NCBI GenBank assembly: GCA_900751665.1
Contig: CAADSV010000074.1
Location: forward strand, 1 to 29,176
Direction of reading: 5' to 3'
DNA: 29,176 nucleotides
From: an uncultured Collinsella sp.
GTDB taxonomy: Bacteria; Actinomycetota; Coriobacteriia; Coriobacteriales; Coriobacteriaceae
A model generated the notes under the pieces. The model was not told where the DNA came from. It did not search any database and saw only the letters and a list, made by a program, of their open reading frames with translations. A program made the translations under genes and the position numbers. The stretch's first letter is position 1; each line of letters starts with the position of its first letter. This document shows positions 1 through 7,641 of the stretch, piece by piece.

Positions 1-1074
1 AAGACGCAGGTCGGCGGCTCAGAAGCCTGGGTCGTGGCGCTGCACCTGGCCGCTGCGGGCCGCGATAGCGATCTTGCCGCTTGGATGTCTATGAATCGCT
101 CGGGGATTTTAGACCCATCGTATCGGCTATTCGCACGTCTTGCGATGCATTGCCTGGGCGAGCCTGCCGTTAGGATTCGCAAGAAGCTTCCGGTGCGCGA
201 GCTGTCGCGGTACTCGCTGCGCAACGATTTGGAAGGGGAGGGCGAGCGCCTGTTCCAGGCCGGCGAGGTTGAAGCCGTTGATACCATCGACCATATCGAG
301 ATTCGCATGTTTGGTGCGTTTCGCGCCGAGCGCGACGGGTTTCCCATCACGGACAAAATGTGGCGCCGCAAGAAGGCGGCGACGCTTGCCGAGCGGCTTG
401 CGCTGGGCATGGATGCGCTCGTCGATCGTGAGACGCTGGCCATGGAGCTGTGGCCCCATGCCGAGTTCAATAGCGCCCGCAATAACCTGTACTCGACGAT
501 ATCGCGCTTGCGGTCGGCTTTGGGGCCGACGCCGGATGGCAAGTCGTGTGTGCTCATCCAAAATGAATGCATCGGACTCAACGGTGACTACGTCAAGACC
601 GATGTACGGCTGTTTGACCAGATAAGCCGCGAGATTTTGGGAAATCGCACGGGTGCGCGCGGGCCCCATCTGGTCGAGTTGTGCCTTAAGATTGAGCAGC
701 TTTATGCCGGACCGCTGTATGTTCCCAATGGCTGTAATCCCACCTACTTTTTGCGTATGCGACGCATCATGCAGTCAAAGTACATCGATTGCATGATTAA
801 GGGAGCAAATGCCGCTCTAGAAGAAAACGATCTGCAGTCGGCGATTTGGCTGGCGGAGTCGGGGCTTCGGCAGGAAACGGCGCGCGAGGATATGGTGCGC
901 TGTGCCATGCGCGTCTACAGTGCGGCGGGGCGGCGGCGCGATATCGTCGAGCTGTACAGCGGGCATATGCACCATCTGAGGGAGCAGGTCAATGGTGTGC
1001 CCGAGCCCGAGACGCGGCGCCTATACGAGCGCTTGGTGGAGGGGCGGCTCAATCGCGTGCTGGTCGAGCGATAA
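1..1074 (+). CDS. SARP/BTAD-type transcriptional regulator, 3' part
   Basis: The reading frame is open from base 1 with no stop, so the gene starts upstream of the window; the GTG at 34 is only an internal candidate. About 90 codons in, an OmpR-type winged-helix segment begins (IRMFGAFRAERDGFPI, then ELWPHAEFNSARNNLYSTIS), followed by a helical bacterial transcriptional activation (BTAD) region through to residue ~340 (for example AIWLAESGLRQETAREDM). Proteins with this order are DNA-binding activators of the SARP/AfsR class, often with a large N-terminal sensor or TPR part, which would lie outside the window. The target genes cannot be inferred. It converges with yhbY, and a hairpin follows its stop. 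The family assignment is fairly secure; the specific role is unknown. Confidence 0.8.
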   Translation, partial: KTQVGGSEAWVVALHLAAAGRDSDLAAWMSMNRSGILDPSYRLFARLAMHCLGEPAVRIRKKLPVRELSRYSLRNDLEGEGERLFQAGEVEAVDTIDHIEIRMFGAFRAERDGFPITDKMWRRKKAATLAERLALGMDALVDRETLAMELWPHAEFNSARNNLYSTISRLRSALGPTPDGKSCVLIQNECIGLNGDYVKTDVRLFDQISREILGNRTGARGPHLVELCLKIEQLYAGPLYVPNGCNPTYFLRMRRIMQSKYIDCMIKGANAALEENDLQSAIWLAESGLRQETAREDMVRCAMRVYSAAGRRRDIVELYSGHMHHLREQVNGVPEPETRRLYERLVEGRLNRVLVER

Positions 1075-1106
1075 AAAACGGGCGCCCGAAGTACTTGGGC
1101 ACCCGT
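1073..1106 (-). terminator. Rho-independent terminator of yhbY
   Basis: A 10-bp stem (1078-1087 with 1097-1106, one mismatch) with a 9-nt loop is followed on the minus strand by a run of six T (complement of 1073-1078). It lies 38 bases past the yhbY stop and between convergent genes. The plus strand has no T-run, so it should act mainly on the minus strand. Confidence 0.8.
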
Positions 1107-1143
1107 AAGCTTGCTATATGTTGGCTCGCCGGATCATTGGCTC

Positions 1144-1443
1144 TTAGACGAGCTTGATCTTCTCGATGTCCTTGCGCGAAGACTCGCGATACAGTGAGAA
1201 CTTGCGGCCGATAACCTGGACGACCTCGGCGTGGCAGCGCTCGGCGAGCTCTTCGGCGGCTTCGCGGGCGGATAGGCTGGAGCCATCGAGCACGGAGCAC
1301 TTAACGAGCTCGTGCTTCTCCAGGTAGGCGACCGTCTGCTCGACGGTGCCCTCGTTGACATCGGACTTACCGATGATGATGGCGGGGTTGAGGTGATGGG
1401 CCATGCTGCGAAGCTGCTTGACCTGGGCTCCTGTCAGTGCCAT
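1144..1443 (-). CDS. yhbY: YhbY-family (CRM domain) ribosome assembly RNA-binding protein
   Basis: A 99-residue protein that is a single CRM (CRS1/YhbY) domain. It opens with the family-typical MALTGAQVKQLRSMAHHLNP and has the conserved IIIGKSDVNEG segment near residues 22-32. The GxxG RNA-binding loop that usually reads GxKG/GRKF is seen as VIGRKFSLYR at ~77-86. The family binds pre-50S ribosomal particles and helps assemble the large subunit in the cytoplasm. The length matches E. coli YhbY (about 97 aa). The ATG at 1443 is preceded by only a weak GCGAG-type ribosome site. It lies 158 bases downstream of the methyltransferase gene on the same strand and ends at a good terminator. Confidence 0.93.
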   Translation of the reverse strand: MALTGAQVKQLRSMAHHLNPAIIIGKSDVNEGTVEQTVAYLEKHELVKCSVLDGSSLSAREAAEELAERCHAEVVQVIGRKFSLYRESSRKDIEKIKLV

Positions 1444-1601
1444 GGGTTCTCGCTTTCTATGTATGGGGCGCCCCGCGATGGGGCCTTAATCTACGTGAGC
1501 TGTCCCACGATAGCGCAGGAACGGCGCGGTGTGGAGCGCGTTTGCCCAGTTCAAAAAGAATGCGGATGCCGAGTGAGTGGGCGGCGTGGGCTGCGAACAG
1601 G

Positions 1602-2489
1602 CTATGAGCTGGGCGCAGAGACCGGCTCCCATGCAATAAACGCCCAACGGACCTTGCGGACGTGGTCGAGCATATAGCGTCCCTGCGGCACACCCTTGGA
1701 GCCCGGCTCACCGGCATGGGGGTTCTCAATCATGTGCTGGGCGATGTAGTCGCGCAGACGGTCGACCTTATCCTCGTTGCCATGCTCGAGCATACGGGAA
1801 AAATCTGCTACGCCCGCTTCAAGGTTATCGAAGGCATCGCGACGAGGCGATTCAAAGTACGTAACCTGCGGCAGGGCACCCATCTGAATGAGGATATTAA
1901 AAGCATACACAAAGCCATTACTGCAGGTAACCGAGGCACCGATGGCGTTCATCAGGTGCAGGTCATAGCGCGGGCTGGAGTTGGCGACCATCGTGACAGC
2001 ACAACGCCGACGAGCCGTACGATCAAGCTTGGCAAGCGCGCCTTTTAGATTGGTCGTCGTAACTGACCGACTGGCAAAGGCAACATCCACCGCTTTCGCG
2101 ACCGGTCCAACCAAATCCCAATCATCATCCCAAGCAAGCTCAAGCGGCGTTATGCGCCTTTCGAGTCCGTAGTACTCAATGCCGGCATCAAGCGTGCCCA
2201 GCATAGCGGGGGAGAAGTCGGCAGCAATCACAGGATGCCCAGCCTGAGCAAGCGGAATAGCAATCGACCCAGCCCCACATCCCATATCCAGCACCGACTC
2301 ACCAGGCTCAAGAGCCAGCAATTTCATAAAATCCCGGGCATACGGAGCAGTCTCCAGTGGACGAAAATGCCGAGCCCGCTTATCCCATTCAAAAGAATCA
2401 TCAGCCCGATGCCGAGCGGCCTGCAGACGCATCCATTCGCCATTCCAATCCGCAGAAAGCAGCTCAGAACGAGTATCCCCATCAACCAC
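1602..2489 (-). CDS. Class I SAM-dependent methyltransferase
   Basis: A 295-residue protein with a Rossmann-type SAM-binding fold. Motif I is VLDMGCGAGS (residues 66-75), and the acidic end of strand 2 is D91 in VIAADFS. The substrate cannot be read from the sequence; the C-terminal half has no feature I recognise. The start is a GTG at 2489, chosen because a full AGGAGG lies 7 bases upstream (2497-2502); no ATG upstream fits as well. A hairpin with a T-run lies directly upstream of this ribosome site (2509-2540), so transcription into the gene may be attenuated or may start close by. It is followed on the same strand by yhbY. Confidence 0.85.
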   Translation of the reverse strand: MVDGDTRSELLSADWNGEWMRLQAARHRADDSFEWDKRARHFRPLETAPYARDFMKLLALEPGESVLDMGCGAGSIAIPLAQAGHPVIAADFSPAMLGTLDAGIEYYGLERRITPLELAWDDDWDLVGPVAKAVDVAFASRSVTTTNLKGALAKLDRTARRRCAVTMVANSSPRYDLHLMNAIGASVTCSNGFVYAFNILIQMGALPQVTYFESPRRDAFDNLEAGVADFSRMLEHGNEDKVDRLRDYIAQHMIENPHAGEPGSKGVPQGRYMLDHVRKVRWAFIAWEPVSAPSS

Positions 2490-2508
2490 GGGTCAACCTC
2501 CTAGCAAC

Positions 2509-2540
2509 AAAAAAGCGACTCCCCCCAAAAGAAGAGCCGC
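2509..2540 (-). terminator. Terminator or attenuator ahead of the methyltransferase gene
   Basis: On the minus strand, 2534-2540 pairs with 2515-2521 (7 bp including one G-T pair) and is followed by six T (complement of 2509-2514). It ends only about 7 bases before the AGGAGG of the methyltransferase. It may simply end transcripts coming from the UPF0210 gene, or act as an attenuator in the methyltransferase leader. Confidence 0.55.
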
Positions 2541-2655
2541 AACCAGCATATATCAGAAAAGAACCGTTCCAACGCCAAACCGCCGCACCAGCAAAGGCGG
2601 GCAGAAGCGAAGCGACTGCCACTGAGCCAGAACCCAGCCAAGGTTGAGATGTGCG

Positions 2656-2797
2656 GGAGCCCCGCCGCCGGGCGGCAGACATATAAGGTCGATCGCGAGT
2701 TCCGCACGAGCCGGAGAGCACTTAATGTGCTCTCCGTGCGAGTCAGGACTGTCCGAGCAGGCGACCTTATATGTCTGCCGCCCGGCGGCGGGGCTCC
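2656..2797. repeat. 142-bp near-palindromic element with 36-bp perfect arms
   Basis: Bases 2656-2691 are the exact reverse complement of 2762-2797 (36 bp, GGAGCCCCGCCGCC at the outer end and ATATAAGGTCG at the inner end). Inside lies a second perfect stem, 2712-2721 with 2727-2736 (CGGAGAGCAC and its complement), with a 5-base loop. The whole can fold as a very stable cruciform or RNA hairpin. It lies between the UPF0210 stop (2815) and the methyltransferase. No run of T follows on either strand, so it is not a standard terminator. It resembles a non-autonomous palindromic repeat; no transposase is present. The rest of 2541-2655 holds no gene I can support. Confidence 0.85.
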
Positions 2798-2814
2798 TCG
2801 CCCGAACTCCTCAG

Positions 2815-4179
2815 CTAGTTCTTGAGCGAGTTCAGCGGTGCCGGGAAGCGTCCACCACGGTGAGCAAGCACGGTGCCGGCGTTGGGGTTCACCGGCATGA
2901 TGGGCGCACGGCCGAACAGACCACCGTACTCGACGCAGTCGCCCACGCCCTTGCCGATGGCGGGAATCACGCGGACGGCCGTGGTCTTGTTGTTGATGAC
3001 GCCGATGGCCATCTCGTCGGCGATGATGCCGGCGATGGTCTCGACCGGGGTGTCACCGGGGATGGCAATCATGTCCAGGCCAACGGAGCACACGCAGGTC
3101 ATGGCTTCGAGCTTCTCGAGCGAAAGCGCGCCGGCTTCGACGGCGGCGATCATGCCGGCATCCTCGGACACGGGGATAAAGGCGCCAGAGAGACCGCCCA
3201 CGCTGGAACTGGCCATGACGCCGCCCTTCTTGACGGCATCGTTGAGCATGGCGAGCGCGCAGGTCGTGCCGGGGCCACCGCAGGTGCCCACGCCGATGAT
3301 CTCGAGGATGCGGGCAACGGAGTCGCCGATGGCAGGCGTGGGAGCCAGCGACAGGTCGACGATGCCCTTCTCGACACCCAGGCGATGGGCGGCCTCGCGG
3401 CTCATGAGCTCGCCGGCACGGGTGATCTTAAAGGCGGTCTGCTTGATCTTCTCGGCGACTTCCATCATCGATGCGGAATCGGGCAGTGTCTCCAAGGCTG
3501 CGGCCATAACGCCGGGGCCCGAGACGCCTACGTTGATGACGGCGTCGGCCTCGCCACCGCCGTGGACGGCGCCCGCCATAAACGGGGAGTCCTCGACCAT
3601 GTTGGCAAAGCAGACAAACTTGGAAGCACCGACGGAATCCTGGTCGGCCGTGAGCTTAGCGGCGTCGATGATGGTCTGCGCAGCCATGAGTACGGCGTCC
3701 ATGTTGATGCCGGCACGCAGACTGGCGACGTTGACGCTGGAGCAGACGCGGCTGGTGGTAGCGAGCGCCTGGGGAATGGACTGGATGACGCGGCGGTCGG
3801 CGTCGCCGATGCCCTTCTGGACGAGCGCGGAGAAGCCGCCCAGGTAATCGATGCCGAGCGTCTCGGCCGCGCGGTCGAGGGCATGCGCGATGGGGGTGAG
3901 GTCCTCATCCTTGCAGCACGCGGCGATCTGCGCCACCGGGGTGACGGAAACGCGCTTGTTGACGATGGGGATACCGTACTCGCGCTCGAGGTTCTCGGCG
4001 GTCTCGACCAGGTGCTCAGCCGTGTGCGTCACGTGGTCGTAGATCTTCGTGCACATGCGGTCGAGGTTCTCGTCACCGCAACCCATGAGCGAAACACCCA
4101 TGGTGATGGTTCTGATGTCGAGGTTCTGCTCCTCAACCATGCCGCGGGTTTCCGCGATTTCTGCGGGCGTGATCGCCAT
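2815..4179 (-). CDS. UPF0210 (PFL-like, DUF711) family protein
   Basis: A 454-residue protein typical in length and sequence of UPF0210, a family related in fold to the anaerobic ribonucleotide reductase/pyruvate formate-lyase group but without a proven reaction. Recognisable conserved blocks are ITMGVSLMGCGDEN near residue 26, VGVSGPGVM near 225, and the glycine/cysteine-rich VGTCGGPGTTCALAMLND near 310. I chose the ATG at 4179 instead of the longer frame start at 4209 because AGGAG lies 7 bases upstream and the protein then starts MAITPAEIAETR. In many bacteria this gene follows a small ACT-domain protein (UPF0237); none is adjacent here. It lies downstream of metH but has its own promoter-like sequence in the gap, so it need not belong to the methionine operon. 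Confidence 0.9.
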   Translation of the reverse strand: MAITPAEIAETRGMVEEQNLDIRTITMGVSLMGCGDENLDRMCTKIYDHVTHTAEHLVETAENLEREYGIPIVNKRVSVTPVAQIAACCKDEDLTPIAHALDRAAETLGIDYLGGFSALVQKGIGDADRRVIQSIPQALATTSRVCSSVNVASLRAGINMDAVLMAAQTIIDAAKLTADQDSVGASKFVCFANMVEDSPFMAGAVHGGGEADAVINVGVSGPGVMAAALETLPDSASMMEVAEKIKQTAFKITRAGELMSREAAHRLGVEKGIVDLSLAPTPAIGDSVARILEIIGVGTCGGPGTTCALAMLNDAVKKGGVMASSSVGGLSGAFIPVSEDAGMIAAVEAGALSLEKLEAMTCVCSVGLDMIAIPGDTPVETIAGIIADEMAIGVINNKTTAVRVIPAIGKGVGDCVEYGGLFGRAPIMPVNPNAGTVLAHRGGRFPAPLNSLKN

Positions 4180-4207
4180 CCTTGCGCTCCTATCTGCCAA
4201 AACGAGC

Positions 4208-4243
4208 ATAGTCCTCTATATTTTAACGTGCCGCACGTGCCAA
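4208..4243 (-). promoter_or_regulatory. Predicted promoter of the UPF0210 gene
   Basis: On the minus strand TTGGCA (4243-4238) and TATAGA (4220-4215) are separated by exactly 17 bases, placing a start near 4208, about 28 bases before the ATG with its AGGAG in between. The -35 box and spacer lie inside the hairpin that follows metH. Confidence 0.6.
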
Positions 4244-4264
4244 GTGGCGCATGCGGCACGTTTT
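4225..4264 (-). terminator. Long hairpin after metH
   Basis: An 11-bp perfect stem (4225-4235 with 4252-4262, AACGTGCCGCA) encloses a second 6-bp stem (4237-4242 with 4245-4250). On the minus strand no good T-run follows the stem; four T follow on the plus strand. It is likely the 3' end structure of the methionine operon, but its terminator strength on the minus strand is doubtful. Confidence 0.5.
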
Positions 4265-4287
4265 GGTGCTCGGTTGTTTCCGTTGTG

Positions 4288-6843
4288 TTACTGCCCAAAG
4301 ACCTCTTCGGCGATACGCGCGCTCTCGGCGGCATCCTTGGCGTAGTAGTCTGCGCCAATCTGTTTGGCGTATTCGGGGGTGAGCACGGCGCCGCCCACGA
4401 TGATCTTGACGCCCGGCACCTCGGCATGAAGCAACTTGATGGTCTCTTCCATGGCCACGACGGTAGTAGTCATAAGCGCCGAGAGGCCGACGAGCTTGAT
4501 GTCACGCTCCCGTACAGTCTTGAGCACCTCTTGCGGGTCGACGTCGCGGCCTAGGTCAAAGACGGTATAGCCGTAGTTATCGAGCAGCATCTTAACGATG
4601 TTCTTGCCGATGTCGTGGATATCGCCCTTGACGGTGGCCACGCAGATCTTGCCCTTGTCGGCAATCTCGCCGGCGGGCATCAGGCGCTTGATGGTGTCGA
4701 AGCCCACGCGCGCTGCCTCGGCCGAGGCCATGAGCTGCGGCAAGAAGAACTTTCCCTGGTCAAAGAGGACGCCAACCTCGTCGAGGGCGGGGATAAAGTG
4801 ATTGTTGATGAGGTCCATGGCGTCGTGATCTACCAGCAGACGCTCGGTCTCGGCCGCGATCTCGCCTTTGCGGCCCGAGACGACCATGTGGCGGATAGGA
4901 TCGTCATCGGCGCTTGCGGTGGCGCCAGCGGCGGGCGAGGCGTCGGTCGATACCGCCTGGGCCGCCGCCGGGTTCGCGGCGATCTTGTACGGGTCGGTCC
5001 AGCCGGCGTAGCGCTCGATGTATCCGGTCGAGCCCTCGTCCTCAACGCTCAGCACGCGATAGCTGTAGACGGTGTCCATAAAGCGCTTGGAACCCGGGTT
5101 CATGATGGGGGCGTCCAGGCCCGCACCAAAGGCGGCGGCCAAAAAGACCGAGCCCAGCAGCGGCCGCGCGGGCAGGCCAAAGCTGATGTTCGATACACCG
5201 AGTGCGCACTTGACGCCTAGGCGCTCCTTGCACATAGACATGGCACGTAGAATCTGCTCAGCCTGGCGCTGGTTGGTCGAGGCGGTCATGACCAGGCAGT
5301 CGATGAGGATGCGGTCCGGGCCGATGCCGTAACGGGCGGCCTCGGCCACGATGCGCTCGGCGATGGCGAAGCGGGCCTCGGCGGTATCGGGGATGCCGCC
5401 CTCGTCGAGCGTAAGGCCGACGACGTTGGTACCGTAGTGGGCGACCAGGGGGAAGATCTCGTCCATGATCTGCTGTTTGCCATTGACCGAGTTGATGATG
5501 GGCTTGCCGGCGTAGCGGCGCACGGCGGCCTCGACGGCGGCGGGGTCGGTGGAGTCGATCTGCAACGGCAGCAGCGTGGAGCCCTGGAGCTGTTCGGTCG
5601 CCTGTTGGATGATCTTGACCTCGTCGATCTCGGGCAGGCCCACGTTGACGTCCAGGATGTCGGCGCCCTGCTCCTGCTGGCTGATGCCCTGGCTCACGAC
5701 GTAGTCCAGGTCGCCGTCGCGCAGGGCCTGCTGCAGGCGCTTTTTGCCGGTGGGGTTGATGCGTTCGCCGATGACGGCGATCTTGTGGCCGTCGCAGGGG
5801 AGGTCCACGACCGTCTGGGCGCTCGTGACTGACATGCTGGGCTTGCGGTGACGCGGGCTGGGCGTGTGGTTGTCGATGAGGGTGCGAAGTGCCGCCATGT
5901 GCGTGGGCGTGGTACCGCAGCATCCGCCGACGACGCTCACACCGTCCTCGATCATGCCGGCGACGGCCTCGGCGTACTCGGGGGCTTGGATGTCAAAGAC
6001 GGTATTGCCGTCGTCGTCCACGCGGGGCAGTCCCGCGTTGGCCTGCACCATGATGGGCTTGTCGGTGACGGTGAGCATACGCGCGGCGAGTCCTCGGAGT
6101 TCGGCCGGGCCCTGGCTGCAGTTGATGCCCAGGACGTCGGCGCCGATGGCGTCGAGGGTGATGGCGGCGACCTCGGGGCTCGTGCCCAAGAAGGTGCGAC
6201 CGTCTTCCTCAAAGGTCATGGTGGCAAAGACGGGCAGGTCGGAGTTCTCGCGGCAGGCGAGGACGGCGGCCTTGATTTCGGCAAGGTCGGTCATGGTCTC
6301 GATAATAAAGAGGTCCACACCCGCATCGACGCCGGCGCGCACCTCCTCGGCAAAGAGGTCATAGGCCTCGTCGAAGCTGAGGGTACCCAAGGGGCGCAGC
6401 AGGGCGCCGATGGGGCCGATATCGCCGGCAACGTAGCGGGCGCCGGCCTCGCGGGCGCAGGTGACTGCCGCGGCAAAGACGTCTGCCACGGTGGCGGCGC
6501 CGTCGAGCTTGTGGGCGTTGGCGCCAAAGGTGTTGGCGGTGATCACGTCACAGCCGGCCTCGACGTACTGACGCTGGATATCGGTGATGACCTGGGGCTC
6601 CTCAAAGTTGAGCAGCTCGGGCAGGGCGCCGGCCTTCATGCCGGCCGCCTGCAGCATGGTGCCCATGCCGCCGTCGAACAGCAGGTGCCCCGTGCCTTCG
6701 ATGGCGGCACGCAGGCGATCGTCCTTAACGTACAGGTCGTCGATCGTGCGCGTTTTGTACGCGGCACCGTTGCAGCGCGCAGCATTGACAGGTGCCGCCA
6801 GCGCGGCACCGTCCAGATCATGAGTGATAAGCGGAGTAAACAT
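4288..6843 (-). CDS. metH: Cobalamin-dependent methionine synthase, lacking the reactivation domain
   Basis: An 851-residue enzyme that transfers a methyl group from 5-methyltetrahydrofolate through cobalamin to homocysteine. Domains in order: homocysteine/zinc barrel (about 50-325; LLFDGGMGT, zinc ligand cysteines in GINCSQGP near 242 and VGGCCGT at 308-309), pterin-binding barrel (from VIGERINPTGKK near 355), cap helices, and the B12-binding Rossmann domain with GDIHDIGKN near 738-745, which supplies the lower-axial histidine. E. coli MetH is about 1,227 residues; the missing C-terminal SAM-binding reactivation domain is encoded by the gene just upstream. The start at 6843 has AGGAG 6-7 bases before it, and that site overlaps the stop of the reactivation gene, so the two are translated together. 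It is the last gene of the metF operon. Confidence 0.97.
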   Translation of the reverse strand: MFTPLITHDLDGAALAAPVNAARCNGAAYKTRTIDDLYVKDDRLRAAIEGTGHLLFDGGMGTMLQAAGMKAGALPELLNFEEPQVITDIQRQYVEAGCDVITANTFGANAHKLDGAATVADVFAAAVTCAREAGARYVAGDIGPIGALLRPLGTLSFDEAYDLFAEEVRAGVDAGVDLFIIETMTDLAEIKAAVLACRENSDLPVFATMTFEEDGRTFLGTSPEVAAITLDAIGADVLGINCSQGPAELRGLAARMLTVTDKPIMVQANAGLPRVDDDGNTVFDIQAPEYAEAVAGMIEDGVSVVGGCCGTTPTHMAALRTLIDNHTPSPRHRKPSMSVTSAQTVVDLPCDGHKIAVIGERINPTGKKRLQQALRDGDLDYVVSQGISQQEQGADILDVNVGLPEIDEVKIIQQATEQLQGSTLLPLQIDSTDPAAVEAAVRRYAGKPIINSVNGKQQIMDEIFPLVAHYGTNVVGLTLDEGGIPDTAEARFAIAERIVAEAARYGIGPDRILIDCLVMTASTNQRQAEQILRAMSMCKERLGVKCALGVSNISFGLPARPLLGSVFLAAAFGAGLDAPIMNPGSKRFMDTVYSYRVLSVEDEGSTGYIERYAGWTDPYKIAANPAAAQAVSTDASPAAGATASADDDPIRHMVVSGRKGEIAAETERLLVDHDAMDLINNHFIPALDEVGVLFDQGKFFLPQLMASAEAARVGFDTIKRLMPAGEIADKGKICVATVKGDIHDIGKNIVKMLLDNYGYTVFDLGRDVDPQEVLKTVRERDIKLVGLSALMTTTVVAMEETIKLLHAEVPGVKIIVGGAVLTPEYAKQIGADYYAKDAAESARIAEEVFGQ

Positions 6844-6852
6844 CGATGGCTC

Positions 6853-7641
6853 CTAATGGCTGGAATAGCAGGTGGTGTGGGCGGCGCGGAAGCGGCAGTG
6901 CTCACGCATGCGGCAGATATTGCAGGTGGGGCGGCTCTGGGCGTCGTGGACTTCGCCGTCAAACAGGCCGATCACCGCGGTCACGCTCTTGGTGGGCATG
7001 AGCAGGCTGGTGGGGGTGACGGTAAGCCCGATGAGCCGTGTGGCGTTGAGTGCAGCCACGATCGAGCGCTGGGCCGTAAGCGGGCAGTCGCCATAACCGG
7101 GACTGAAGCGCCAGTTACCGGCGAGTCCGTGTGCAGCGGCCGCAGCCTTGACCTGCTGGTCCATCTGCTCGACGGCGGCTTCTACATAGGCAGAGCATGC
7201 GGCGTCGAGCACGGCGCCTTCCAGGGGTTGCTGGGTTCCGGTGGTTCGCAGACGGCGTTCGGCAGACATCCCGAGGGTACATGCCATGAGCGCCGCCAGG
7301 CGGGCGTCCTTAAGGTGGCGATAGATATCACGACCCCGCAGCTCAACATTGGTGCCAACCAAGCGGATGCAGGGCTCGCCCTGCTCGTCAACGCCCGTGG
7401 CATCGACGGCAAACACGCGTCGCACGCCGCGGGGCTCGATATCCAGCTCTAGGCGCTCGACCACAAGCTCAATACGTCGTGACAGTTCGGGCTCAATCTG
7501 CTGGCCGCCGTAGCCCAGATACCGCAGCATCTCGGCACGGTCGACACGAGGGTGGTGGGCAGCGTCGATACGGTAAAGCGCCGGCGACGCAAGGTCGGCC
7601 GGCACTTCGACAGCGGTTGTATCGATGTGCGGTTTTTCCAT
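6853..7641 (-). CDS. Stand-alone methionine synthase reactivation (activation-domain) protein
   Basis: A 262-residue protein matching the SAM-binding activation domain of MetH, which reductively methylates cob(II)alamin back to the active form. The diagnostic segment RFSPGYGDCPL is at about 178-188, followed by the conserved LIGLTVTPTSLLMPTKSV. The C-terminus has four cysteines, C240-x2-C-x5-C-x8-C258, a pattern I recall from similar stand-alone proteins of anaerobes that could bind metal or an Fe-S cluster (inference). The ATG overlaps the metF stop by one base (TAATG), showing translational coupling, and the stop lies 9 bases before metH. Thermotoga has the same split between core enzyme and reactivation protein, so this is a known though uncommon arrangement. 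Confidence 0.92.
   Translation of the reverse strand: MEKPHIDTTAVEVPADLASPALYRIDAAHHPRVDRAEMLRYLGYGGQQIEPELSRRIELVVERLELDIEPRGVRRVFAVDATGVDEQGEPCIRLVGTNVELRGRDIYRHLKDARLAALMACTLGMSAERRLRTTGTQQPLEGAVLDAACSAYVEAAVEQMDQQVKAAAAAHGLAGNWRFSPGYGDCPLTAQRSIVAALNATRLIGLTVTPTSLLMPTKSVTAVIGLFDGEVHDAQSRPTCNICRMREHCRFRAAHTTCYSSH

Noticed and set aside
2575..2660. Cobalamin riboswitch-like GCCACTG and GAGCCAGAACCCAGCC on the plus strand
   Set aside because: The two motifs run together with no room for the conserved core, no suitable gene follows on that strand, and metH and metF are on the other strand several kilobases away.
2482..2721. Small minus-strand frames (68-79 aa) across the palindromic element
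   Set aside because: They are read out of the inverted repeat itself (the peptide TLYVCRPAAG appears on both strands) and lack ribosome sites.
2644..4554. 636-aa plus-strand open frame opposite the UPF0210 gene
   Set aside because: It is rich in G, D, A and H in the way typical of antisense frames of GC-rich genes, and it runs antisense to a well-conserved protein.
5848..7452. 534-aa plus-strand open frame opposite metH and the reactivation gene
   Set aside because: Antisense shadow of two clearly recognised genes; no ribosome site and no known domains.
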